Source: Gemmiger formicilis (GTDB lineage Bacteria; Bacillota; Clostridia; Oscillospirales; Ruminococcaceae). From it: a stretch of 64,000 bases of DNA. This document shows positions 8,122-15,693 of the stretch, piece by piece; the stretch's first letter is position 1, and every line of letters begins with the position of its first letter. A program made the translations under genes and the position numbers. The notes under the pieces were generated by a model, which was not told where the DNA came from, searched no databases, and was given only the letters and a program-made list of their open reading frames with translations. Location of the stretch: contig NZ_JANGCG010000001.1 in the NCBI RefSeq assembly GCF_024462815.1, positions 1 to 64,000 on the forward strand. The letters are read 5' to 3'.

Positions 8122-9651
8122 TTACCGCATCCCGGCCTTCCTGTCCAGGCTGCGGTACTGCAGCGCTTCGGAAATGTGGGCCGCATCTATCATCTCGGCG
8201 CCGTCCAGATCGGCCACCGTCCGGGCCACGCGCAGGATGCGGTCATAGGCGCGGGCACTGTAGCCCAGACGCTCAAACGCGCCGCGCAGGATTTTATCGG
8301 CGGCGGGGGTCATACGGCAGAAGCGCCGCAGGGCAGAGGAAGGCAGCTGCGCATTGCAGCGCACGCCGGGCAGGGTTTTGCTGCGCTCCTGCTGAATAGC
8401 GCGGGCCGCAACCACCCGGGCGCGGATGGCCGCGCTCGGCTCGCCGCCCTGCTCGGAAGCAAGGTCATCGTATTCCACCGGCAGGGCCTCCACGTGCAAA
8501 TCAATGCGGTCAAGCAGCGGGCCGGAAATGCGCCGCCGGTAGCTGTCCACCGCGCTGGGCGTGCAGGTACACTCCCGCGTGGGGTGGCCCAGATAGCCGC
8601 ATTTGCAGGGGTTCATGGCGGCCATCAGCATAAATTTGCAGGGGTAGGTCGCCGTGCCGTGCACGCGGCTGACTGTGACCTTGCCATCCTCCAACGGCTG
8701 GCGCAGCACCTCCAGTGTGTCGCGGGCAAACTCCGGCAGCTCATCGAGAAAGAGCACGCCGTTGTGGGCCAGGCTCACCTCGCCGGGGCGGGGGACAGAC
8801 CCGCCGCCCACGATGGCGGTGGAGCTGACGCTGTGATGCGGGCTGCGAAAGGGGCGCTCCTTTATCAGCCCCGCGCCGCCGCGCAAAAGCCCGGCCACCG
8901 AGTAGATGGCGCTGGTTTCCAGCGCTTCCTCGTAGGTCAGCGGCGGCAGAATCCCCGGCAGGCGCTTGGCCAGCATGGATTTGCCGGTGCCCGGCGGGCC
9001 GACAAGCAGCAGATTGTGCCCGCCCGCGGCGGCAACCTCCATCGCCCGGCGTGCCTCGCTCTGGCCGCGCACATCGGCCATATCCGGGCCAAGCCAGACG
9101 CCGTTCTCGTCGTAGCCGTCCGGCGTGGCGGGGGTGATGGGGCTTGCACCGCACAGGTGCAGCACCACATCCTGCGCACTGCGCGCCGGGTAGACGGTCA
9201 GCCCCTCGGCCACAGCGGCCTCGGCGGCGTTCTCGGCGGGCAGAAAGAGCTCCTTCACACCGTTCTCCACGGCGGCCAGTGCCATCGGCAGCACGCCGGT
9301 CACGGGGCGCAGTGTGCCGTCCAGACCCAGCTCCCCCAGAAAGGCACGCGCATCGCCGGGGGCGGGCAGCTTGCCCTGCGCGGCCAGAATCCCGACAAAG
9401 ACCGGCAAATCGTACACTGGCCCTGTCTTGCGCACGTCGGCGGGGGCAAGGTTGATGGTAATGCGGCTGGCGGGCCACTCATAGTGGAGATTTTTCACGG
9501 CGCTGCGCACGCGCTCGCTGCTCTCCTTCACGGCGGAATCCGGCAGCCCCACAAGGTTGAACTGCGGCAGCCCGCCGGACAAATCGGCCTCCACCTGCAC
9601 GATATACCCGGCCAGCCCGGTCACGCCAAGACTTGTCACTTTTGCATACAT
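8122..9651 (-). CDS. YifB family Mg-chelatase-like AAA+ ATPase (ComM-like)
   Basis: A 509-aa protein of normal family length. The N-terminal ChlI-type Lon-like domain (about residues 1-170) opens MYAKVTSLGVTGLAGYIVQVE. The AAA+ core has Walker A VGPPGTGKSMLAKRL near residue 220 and Walker B VLFLDELPEF near residue 300. The C-terminal Mg-chelatase domain ends in a helical region with DLDGAEMIDAAHISEALQYR. In Proteobacteria the ComM homologue helps branch migration during natural transformation; the role in Clostridia is inferred by homology only. It is divergent from the phosphohexomutase gene, with its own promoter. Confidence 0.9.
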   Translation of the reverse strand: MYAKVTSLGVTGLAGYIVQVEADLSGGLPQFNLVGLPDSAVKESSERVRSAVKNLHYEWPASRITINLAPADVRKTGPVYDLPVFVGILAAQGKLPAPGDARAFLGELGLDGTLRPVTGVLPMALAAVENGVKELFLPAENAAEAAVAEGLTVYPARSAQDVVLHLCGASPITPATPDGYDENGVWLGPDMADVRGQSEARRAMEVAAAGGHNLLLVGPPGTGKSMLAKRLPGILPPLTYEEALETSAIYSVAGLLRGGAGLIKERPFRSPHHSVSSTAIVGGGSVPRPGEVSLAHNGVLFLDELPEFARDTLEVLRQPLEDGKVTVSRVHGTATYPCKFMLMAAMNPCKCGYLGHPTRECTCTPSAVDSYRRRISGPLLDRIDLHVEALPVEYDDLASEQGGEPSAAIRARVVAARAIQQERSKTLPGVRCNAQLPSSALRRFCRMTPAADKILRGAFERLGYSARAYDRILRVARTVADLDGAEMIDAAHISEALQYRSLDRKAGMR

Positions 9652-9684
9652 TGGGGCCTACACTCACTTTCGCGCTTTTTTATC

Positions 9685-9713
9685 AGTATACCGCACACCC
9701 CGCCGTAGTACAA
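9685..9713 (-). promoter_or_regulatory. promoter of yifB
   Basis: Minus strand TTGTAC (9713-9708), 17 bp, TATACT (9690-9685). Confidence 0.65.
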
Positions 9714-9755
9714 GCATAAACCGGGAAAAAACAGGCAAATTTAAACAAAATTCGA

Positions 9756-9784
9756 TTGACAGGCTGCTGTAAAGTTGGTATATT
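9756..9784 (+). promoter_or_regulatory. promoter of the phosphohexomutase gene
   Basis: TTGACA (9756-9761), 17 bp, TATATT (9779-9784). Confidence 0.75.
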
Positions 9785-9835
9785 TAGAATATACCTAAGA
9801 TATGGGTACCTATGGAAAGTGAAGGTGTTTTACTT

Positions 9836-11518
9836 ATGTATCAGGATATGTATGAGCGCTGGCTCGCCGCTGAGCTGGACGATGCCGACCTCAAGCCCGA
9901 GCTGGAAAGCGTCAAGGGTGACGATGCCGCCATTCAGGACCGCTTTGCCGTGGCCCTGAAGTTTGGTACCGCCGGTCTGCGCGGCGTCATCGGCGCAGGC
10001 ACCAACCGTATGAATATTTATGTTGTCCGTCAGGCGACCCAGGGCCTGGCCAACTGGGTCAAGACGCAGGGCGGCAGCCAGACTGTTGCCATCAGCTATG
10101 ATAGCCGCATCAAGAGCGATTTGTTCGCCAAGACCGCTGCCGAGGTGCTGGCCGCCAACGGCATCAAGGTGCGCATCTACAAGGCGCTTATGCCGGTTCC
10201 CGCGCTGAGCTTTGCCACCCGCTACTATAACTGCAACGCGGGCATTATGGTCACGGCCAGCCACAACCCCGCCAAGTACAACGGCTACAAGGCCTACGGT
10301 CCGGACGGCTGCCAGATGACCGATGAGGCCGCCGACATCGTCTACGCCGAAATCCAGAAAACCGACATCCTGACCGGTGCCAAGCTGATTTCCTTTGAGG
10401 ACGGTATGGCGCAGGGGCTGATTGAGTATGTCGGCGAGGACTGCGTCAATGCGCTGTATCAGGCCATCGAGGCGCGCTCCATCCGCCCCGGCATCTGCAA
10501 GACCGCCGGCCTGAAGCTGGTCTACAGCCCGCTGAACGGCTCTGGTCTGGTGCCTGTTACCCACGTGCTGGGCGACATCGGCATCACCGATATTACCATC
10601 GTGCCTGAGCAGAAGAACCCGGACGGCAACTTCCCGACCTGCCCGTACCCCAACCCCGAAATCTTTGAGGCACTGCGTCTGGGTCTGGAGCTGGCCGAGA
10701 AGTCCGGCGCTGACCTGATGCTGGCCACCGACCCCGACGCCGACCGCGTGGGCATTGCCGTCAAGTGCAAGGACGGCAGCTATGAGCTGCTCTCCGGCAA
10801 CGAGGTGGGCGTGCTGCTGCTGGACTACATCTGCGCAGGCCGCATTGAGCAGGGCACCATGCCGAAGAACCCGGTTATGTGCAAGAGCATCGTCTCCACC
10901 CCGCTGGCCGACAAGGTGGCCGAGCACTACGGCGTAGAATGCCGCAACGTGCTGACCGGCTTCAAGTGGATTGGCGACCAGATTGCCAAGCTGGAGGCCG
11001 CCGGTGAGGTTGACCGCTTCATCTTCGGCTTTGAGGAGAGCTATGGCTATCTGGCAGGCCCCTATGTCCGCGACAAGGATGCGATCATCGGCTCTATGCT
11101 GATTTGCGAGATGGCCGCCTACTACCGCGCCAAGGGTTCCTCCATCAAGGAAGAGCTGGAGCGCATCTACGCCGAGTACGGCCGTTACCTGAACAAGGTG
11201 GATAGCTTTGAGTTCCCGGGCCTGTCCGGCATGGACAAGATGGTCGGCATTATGGCAGGCCTGCGCGAGAACCCGCCGAAGGACTTTGCCGGTGACAAGG
11301 TGGTCAAGGTTGTGGACTACAAGAAGCCCGAGGAAACCGGCCTGCCCGCCGCCAACGTCCTGATTTACACGCTGGAAAGCGGCGCCACCGTGGTGGTGCG
11401 CCCCTCCGGCACCGAGCCGAAAATCAAGACCTACTTCACCACCAAGGGCAAGGATCTTGCTGAGGCCGAAGCCCAGAAGGAGAAGCTGGCCGAGGCCTGC
11501 AAGCCCCTGCTGGCGTAA
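9836..11518 (+). CDS. phosphoglucomutase/phosphomannomutase family protein
   Basis: A 560-aa alpha-D-phosphohexomutase, the length of Firmicute PgcA-type phosphoglucomutases. The active-site phosphoserine loop is TASHNPAKYNGYK, the metal-binding loop DPDADRVG, the sugar-binding segment FGFEESYGY and the C-terminal phosphate loop RPSGTEPKIK. It interconverts glucose-1-P and glucose-6-P (and possibly the mannose pair), feeding nucleotide-sugar synthesis. I prefer ATG 9836 (MYQDMYERW) because AAGGTG sits eight bases upstream; ATG 9812 has no ribosome site. Monocistronic between a clear promoter and terminator. Confidence 0.92.
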   Translation: MYQDMYERWLAAELDDADLKPELESVKGDDAAIQDRFAVALKFGTAGLRGVIGAGTNRMNIYVVRQATQGLANWVKTQGGSQTVAISYDSRIKSDLFAKTAAEVLAANGIKVRIYKALMPVPALSFATRYYNCNAGIMVTASHNPAKYNGYKAYGPDGCQMTDEAADIVYAEIQKTDILTGAKLISFEDGMAQGLIEYVGEDCVNALYQAIEARSIRPGICKTAGLKLVYSPLNGSGLVPVTHVLGDIGITDITIVPEQKNPDGNFPTCPYPNPEIFEALRLGLELAEKSGADLMLATDPDADRVGIAVKCKDGSYELLSGNEVGVLLLDYICAGRIEQGTMPKNPVMCKSIVSTPLADKVAEHYGVECRNVLTGFKWIGDQIAKLEAAGEVDRFIFGFEESYGYLAGPYVRDKDAIIGSMLICEMAAYYRAKGSSIKEELERIYAEYGRYLNKVDSFEFPGLSGMDKMVGIMAGLRENPPKDFAGDKVVKVVDYKKPEETGLPAANVLIYTLESGATVVVRPSGTEPKIKTYFTTKGKDLAEAEAQKEKLAEACKPLLA

Positions 11519-11542
11519 CCGCTGCTGACCCCTGATTCACCC

Positions 11543-11577
11543 GCACCGTTCCTGTAAAAGGGAGCGGTGCTTTTTTT
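11543..11577 (+). terminator. terminator of the phosphohexomutase gene
   Basis: Stem GCACCGTTCC/GGGAGCGGTGC around TGTAAAA, followed by seven T. Confidence 0.9.
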
Positions 11578-11608
11578 GTAGGGCAAAAGCCAATTTTACA
11601 GCCACTGT

Positions 11609-11816
11609 AGGGGGGCGGCGTCGCCGACGCCCGGGCAACGTACCGGCAGATGGCGTTTGCCCGGGTACGCGGGCGGATATAGAATCCGCCCCTACGGCGC
11701 AATGATTTTGGATATCTGTAGGGCGGGGTGACCCCACCCCGCCGTAGTGTTGCCGTTATATCCCGTTTCCGGTTCAAGCGTCCCCATGGCTTCCCCCTCC
11801 AGGGAAAGCCATTTGC
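11609..11816. repeat. cluster of GC-rich palindromic repeats left of the blaR/blaI-like pair
   Basis: The 430-bp gap 11519-11948 holds three repeat units: a GTAGGGGSGG...CCGCCCCTAC palindrome (about 11609-11696), a GTAGGGCGGGGTGACC palindrome (11719-11745), and a unit containing ATGGCTTCCCCCTCC (11782-11816). The second unit recurs as an exact reverse complement and the third as a direct copy at 14352-14461. No ORF of interest lies in them. Confidence 0.75.
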
Positions 11817-11877
11817 GCTCCGTTTCCTTCTCACATTATGCACAAACCTATCCCGCAAAAATTGGCGGCTTGTACGA

Positions 11878-11930
11878 TTGACAAAAACCCTCTACATTTG
11901 TAGAATGAAATTATCCTCTACAACTGTAGA
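11878..11930 (+). promoter_or_regulatory. promoter with twin BlaI/MecI-type operators
   Basis: TTGACA (11878-11883), 17 bp, TAGAAT (11901-11906). Two operator-like palindromes follow the BlaI-family pattern TACA-NN-TGTA: TCTACATTTGTAGA (11891-11904), covering the spacer and -10, and TCTACAACTGTAGA (11917-11930), just past the start site. Their centres are 26 bp apart. Binding of the repressor encoded at 13939 would block both polymerase entry and clearance. Confidence 0.85.
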
Positions 11931-11948
11931 ATTTAAAGGAGGCCGCTT

Positions 11949-13928
11949 ATGCTTGCTGCACTTTTTACATCGCTCTTTGTTCAGGGGCTGCTGCTGGGGC
12001 TGGCTGCGCTGGCTCTGCTGGCCGCTGCGCCCGGGCTTCAAAAACGCTATGGCCCGCAGTGGCTCTGCCGCCTGTGGGTAGTGCTGGCGGTACTGCTTCT
12101 GGTGCCGGTGCATTTTCTTCTGCCAAAAGCCCCGGCGCTGGTGTCTGTCCGCACCGAGCCACTTTACAGCGTGAACGCCGCACCAGCCCAAGGCACAACC
12201 GAAGAGCCGCCCGCCGGAACCACCTATGCGGTGACGAACGAGGCAAGCGGCGTGACAAGGCACTATATTGCCTCCTACCAGACGGAGCAGGCAGGCCCTG
12301 CCGGTTTACAGCGGGCCGCCAGCCTTGATGTACTGTCTGCCCTGTGGGCATTTGGGATGCTGGCGGCGGCAATCTGGCAGCTTGGCGGGTATGCAGTGTG
12401 GCGGCTGCGCGTGCGCCGCACGGCACAGCAGCCCGCCCAAAGCTGGCGTAACGCTCTGCCGCAGGGGCAAAGCCCGCGTATGCTTGCCACGCCGCTGGTG
12501 CACAGCCCGATGGTGGCAGGCATCCTGCGCCCGGTGCTGCTGGTTCCGGCCGGGGAGGCTCCGCACGGCGCCGCGTATATGCTGGCGCATGAGCTGACCC
12601 ACATTGCGCGGCAGGACGTGGCCCAAAAGCTGCTGTTCACGCTGGCTTGCCTTGTGCATTGGTATAACCCGGCGGCGTGGCTGCTGGCGGTGCGCGCCGG
12701 GCGGGACATAGAAGCCGCCTGTGACGCGGAAACCCTGCGCGGGCGGGGCGCGGCCTACCGCGACGCTTACGCGGATGCACTGCTGACCGCCGTGCGTTTG
12801 AACCGCGGCCCGGCGCTGACCAGCGGTTTTGCGTTGAACAAGCGGCAGTTCAGGCAGCGCCTTGCCGCCCTGTGGGACACCGCGCCCAAGCACCGCGGCA
12901 GGCTTCTGCTGGCGGTGCTGGCCCTGACCGTCTGCTGTGCGGGTGGGCTGGTGGCCTGCAGGACGGCGGATACCCCGCAGGACGAGCCCGCAGCGGAAGC
13001 GCCCGCGCCCACGGCAGCGCCGACCGCCACCCCGGCGGCAAGCACAACCCGGCCTATGCCCACGCGGGAAGAGATGGACGCCTTCAACCGGGAATCCAGC
13101 TATTTTTGGGACGAGTATCTGTCCAGTCAGCGGGGCTACATTTTCAATAACGGAATGTCCAATGAGGTGGATATAAAGGATGACGGACAGGACGGCCTGC
13201 GCGAGGTTCTGGCCCAGAAACGGAAGGACGGTACAACATGGCAAGAGTATCTGGAAGGTGGAAATGGTATTCTGGTCAAACAGTTTTTTGAGGCAGAATT
13301 GCAGCCGGAGTATGCGTATCTTGGTCCCCAGTACGGAGAAGGGCGCTTCTTTGCCTATGTTGCAGCGCCGCTTGATGAGAGTGAGCCCTGTGAGGTAATC
13401 AGCGGCTGGCAACAAAATGATACGTCGAAGGCACCGCAGTTTGCCATTCTTGACGATGCCCGTGAGCTGAAGCTGACAAACAAGCAGTACCGTATGCTGC
13501 TGCACCAATGTGACGCGCTGGCATTGACCGGTATACGCAATTTTGCAGGCCCGGCGGACTGGACGCAGGACGAGCTGGAAAGCTATCTTTACTACCGCAA
13601 TCGGTATTTTTATAATGAGGCGGACGCCCTGATGATTCTGAACCTTGATTTCAGCGACACGAACGACTGGAACGCTCTGCCGCCCTACCTGACCTATGAC
13701 GAGATGACGGCGCTGGACTGGTCTGCGCCCAGAACCAGTGCTATGCCCGGCTACAGCACGCCGGTAAGTATGGCAAGTGACGGTGCGGGCGGTTGGCGGT
13801 TTACGCGTGACGGCGATACAATCACGGCAGAGTGGCCCGGTGCCCAGCGCTACACCTTTGCGGTGCACAACGATGAAAGGGACTGGTTCTCCCGCACTGT
13901 GTGCACCGGCGGCGAAAGCCTGCAATAA
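11949..13928 (+). CDS. M56 family (BlaR1-like) membrane metallopeptidase with unrecognised sensor domain
   Basis: A 659-aa sensor protease. The N-terminal membrane domain (residues 1-340) has several helices and the zinc site HELTH at 214-218, with the third ligand region in REVERSED-order families normally near EAACDAET. A last helix around residues 315-335 ends in a cysteine (LVACRT) and a Pro/Ala/Thr linker. In BlaR1 the following domain is a penicillin-binding sensor with SxxK and KTG motifs; here the ~300 residues show neither, and I do not recognise the domain. Upon a signal the family cleaves the BlaI-type repressor. It is the first gene of a two-gene operon whose second gene is that repressor, under twin operators. 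Confidence 0.85.
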   Translation: MLAALFTSLFVQGLLLGLAALALLAAAPGLQKRYGPQWLCRLWVVLAVLLLVPVHFLLPKAPALVSVRTEPLYSVNAAPAQGTTEEPPAGTTYAVTNEASGVTRHYIASYQTEQAGPAGLQRAASLDVLSALWAFGMLAAAIWQLGGYAVWRLRVRRTAQQPAQSWRNALPQGQSPRMLATPLVHSPMVAGILRPVLLVPAGEAPHGAAYMLAHELTHIARQDVAQKLLFTLACLVHWYNPAAWLLAVRAGRDIEAACDAETLRGRGAAYRDAYADALLTAVRLNRGPALTSGFALNKRQFRQRLAALWDTAPKHRGRLLLAVLALTVCCAGGLVACRTADTPQDEPAAEAPAPTAAPTATPAASTTRPMPTREEMDAFNRESSYFWDEYLSSQRGYIFNNGMSNEVDIKDDGQDGLREVLAQKRKDGTTWQEYLEGGNGILVKQFFEAELQPEYAYLGPQYGEGRFFAYVAAPLDESEPCEVISGWQQNDTSKAPQFAILDDARELKLTNKQYRMLLHQCDALALTGIRNFAGPADWTQDELESYLYYRNRYFYNEADALMILNLDFSDTNDWNALPPYLTYDEMTALDWSAPRTSAMPGYSTPVSMASDGAGGWRFTRDGDTITAEWPGAQRYTFAVHNDERDWFSRTVCTGGESLQ

Positions 13929-13938
13929 GGAGGCTGCT

Positions 13939-14322
13939 ATGGCAAAAATCAAACGCCTGCCTGATGCAGAGCTGGAAATTATGAACACGCTGTGGGACGC
14001 GCCCGCCCCGCTGACGGCGGCGGAGCTGGAGGCCGCCCTGCCCGGTACGCCCCGCGCCCGCACCACCCTGCTGACACTGCTGGCGCGGCTGGAGGAAAAG
14101 GGCTGTGTGGCGCGTGAAAAGCAGGGGAGAGGTTACCGGTATCTTGCCGTGCTGGCACGGGAGGAGTATCTGCCCGCCGAGACCAAAAGCCTGCTGGGCC
14201 GCCTTTTTGGCGGTAGCCCCCGCAACTTTGTTGCCGCCCTTGCCGAAACTGACGCCCTGACGGAGCAGGACATAGACGAGCTGGCGGCCTATCTGGAGGA
14301 ACTGAAAAAACAGCGCGGATAA
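13939..14322 (+). CDS. BlaI/MecI/CopY family transcriptional repressor
   Basis: A 127-aa winged-helix protein of normal family length. It opens IKRLPDAELEIMNTLWDAPAPLTAAEL, the family signature, and continues with the recognition segment TTLLTLLARLEEKGCVAREKQGRGY. The C-terminal half is the helical dimerisation region with the protease-sensitive part expected there. AAGGAGG seven bases upstream decides ATG 13939 over an earlier in-frame start inside the preceding gene. It presumably binds the two TACA-NN-TGTA boxes upstream of the operon, giving autoregulation relieved by the M56 protease. Confidence 0.92.
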   Translation: MAKIKRLPDAELEIMNTLWDAPAPLTAAELEAALPGTPRARTTLLTLLARLEEKGCVAREKQGRGYRYLAVLAREEYLPAETKSLLGRLFGGSPRNFVAALAETDALTEQDIDELAAYLEELKKQRG

Positions 14323-14351
14323 ATTAACGGCATAGAACGGCAACGTTGCAC

Positions 14352-14461
14352 GGCGGGGTGGGGTCACCCCGCCCTACGGATAACCCAAAAGCATTGTGCA
14401 GTAGGGGCGGGGCTCTGCTCCGCCCGCCCCATGGCTTCCCCCTCCAGGGGAAGCCATTTGC
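14352..14461. repeat. GC-rich repeats right of the blaR/blaI-like pair
   Basis: CGGCGGGGTGGGGTCACC and following bases (14353-14379) are the reverse complement of 11719-11745. A GTAGGGGCGG palindrome follows (14401-14430). The 35-bp unit at 14427-14461 is a near-identical direct copy of 11782-11816. So the regulator operon is bracketed by related repeats. They fill the gap 14323-14549 together with the next promoter. Confidence 0.75.
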
Positions 14462-14480
14462 CCTGCTTTCCTGCCAACAC

Positions 14481-14510
14481 TTGCAATCCACCACCAATTT
14501 GTAGTATAAT
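14481..14510 (+). promoter_or_regulatory. promoter of the PHP/TSCPD/FkbH operon
   Basis: TTGCAA (14481-14486), 18 bp, TATAAT (14505-14510). Confidence 0.65.
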
Positions 14511-14549
14511 AATATGTCCTATAATATCTGCAAGTGAGGTGACAGCGCT

Positions 14550-15416
14550 ATGCCCGGGGATTTGCATACCCATACCACGTTTTCCGATGGCTCGACCAAG
14601 GTGGAAAAGCTGCCGTTTCTGGCGGCCTGCGCGGGTATGACGCATCTGGCAATTTCGGACCATGACTCCATCCAGAGCGTGCGGTACGCCTACGCGCATC
14701 CGGTGCAGAACGGCGTCCATCTTATCCCGGCCACCGAGCTTACGGCCTATGACTATGAGCGCGCCCACCGCGTGCATCTGCTCTGCTACTGGCCGGATGA
14801 CTGCGCCGCGCTGGCGGACTTCTCCGCCCTGATGGCCGAGCGCCGCCTGACCGCCATGCTGCAAAGCTGCAAGGAGCTTGAGCAAATCTGCCCGCAGTTC
14901 CGCACCGAGGAAGCGCTGGAGCTCGCCAAGGACAGCGGCACACTGTTCAAGGCACAGGTTATGCAGGTACTGTGCCAGTACGGTCTGGCCGATGGTATCT
15001 ACAATTCGGTCTACAAATCCCTGTTCGGGCTCAAACCGGTGCGCGGGCGCATCCTGCACACACCCCGGTATGAGTCGGTGGACACCGTGCTGGAGGTCAT
15101 CAAGGCAAGCCGCGCCGTGGTGGTGCTGGCGCACCCCAGTGTTTACCACAGCATGGAGCTGGCCCGGGAGCTGATTGCCGCCGGGCGGCTGGATGGCGTG
15201 GAAATCGACCATCCCCGCAACACGCCGGAGGATAAGGCCGAGCTGACGCGCCTTGCCAAGGAAAACGGACTCATCGTGACAGGCGGCACGGACTACCACG
15301 GCATGAACACCGTCACCCCGCGCCCTGTCGGCGCATTTGCCACAAGCGATGAAATGATTGCGCGCATCGGCGATATTGCCAAGGCGCGCAAGGCAACCTG
15401 GAAAAAATCAAACTAA
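14550..15416 (+). CDS. PHP domain metal-dependent phosphoesterase
   Basis: A 288-aa PHP-fold protein. The metal ligands are visible as DLHTHTTFSDGS at residues 3-14, SDHDS near 37, ELTAYD near 62, and the late motif GTDYHG near 250. The family (TrpH/YciV type) includes 5'-3' exoribonucleases and 3',5'-nucleotide bisphosphate phosphatases, so hydrolysis of a phosphodiester or monoester is expected; the substrate is unknown. GAGGTGA precedes the ATG. The next gene follows after 12 bp and the third after another 10 bp. Confidence 0.85.
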   Translation: MPGDLHTHTTFSDGSTKVEKLPFLAACAGMTHLAISDHDSIQSVRYAYAHPVQNGVHLIPATELTAYDYERAHRVHLLCYWPDDCAALADFSALMAERRLTAMLQSCKELEQICPQFRTEEALELAKDSGTLFKAQVMQVLCQYGLADGIYNSVYKSLFGLKPVRGRILHTPRYESVDTVLEVIKASRAVVVLAHPSVYHSMELARELIAAGRLDGVEIDHPRNTPEDKAELTRLAKENGLIVTGGTDYHGMNTVTPRPVGAFATSDEMIARIGDIAKARKATWKKSN

Positions 15417-15428
15417 GGAGCAAAACAA

Positions 15429-15683
15429 ATGACTTACACCTATAACAACAAGGGAACCTGTTCTGTGCGCACCATCGTGGAGCTGAACGAGGACCACACC
15501 ATTAAGGACGTGCAGATTCTGGGCGGCTGCGACGGCAACCTGAAGGGCATTGCCAAGCTGCTGCCCGGTATGAAGGCCGAGGATGCCATCGCCCGCATGG
15601 AGGGCACCACCTGCGGCCGCAAGCCCACCAGCTGCCCTGACCAGATTGCACAGGCGCTCAAGGGTGCTTTGGCAGAGCTGTAA
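15429..15683 (+). CDS. TSCPD domain protein (TIGR03905-like)
   Basis: An 84-aa protein. The C-terminal sequence TSCPDQIAQAL is the namesake TSCPD motif, and two further cysteines lie in GGCDGN and TTCGRK. Small stand-alone TSCPD proteins of about 80 residues are common in Clostridia and have no assigned function; the same motif occurs at the C-terminus of class II ribonucleotide reductases, where its cysteines may bind metal. AAGGAG precedes the start. It lies within a three-gene run between a PHP phosphoesterase and an FkbH-like protein. Confidence 0.88.
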   Translation: MTYTYNNKGTCSVRTIVELNEDHTIKDVQILGGCDGNLKGIAKLLPGMKAEDAIARMEGTTCGRKPTSCPDQIAQALKGALAEL

Positions 15684-15693
15684 GGGAGACATT

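Noticed and set aside
8026-9708. A 560-codon plus-strand frame opposite yifB
   Set aside because: Antisense shadow; YifB on the minus strand has complete AAA+ motifs and its own promoter and terminator.
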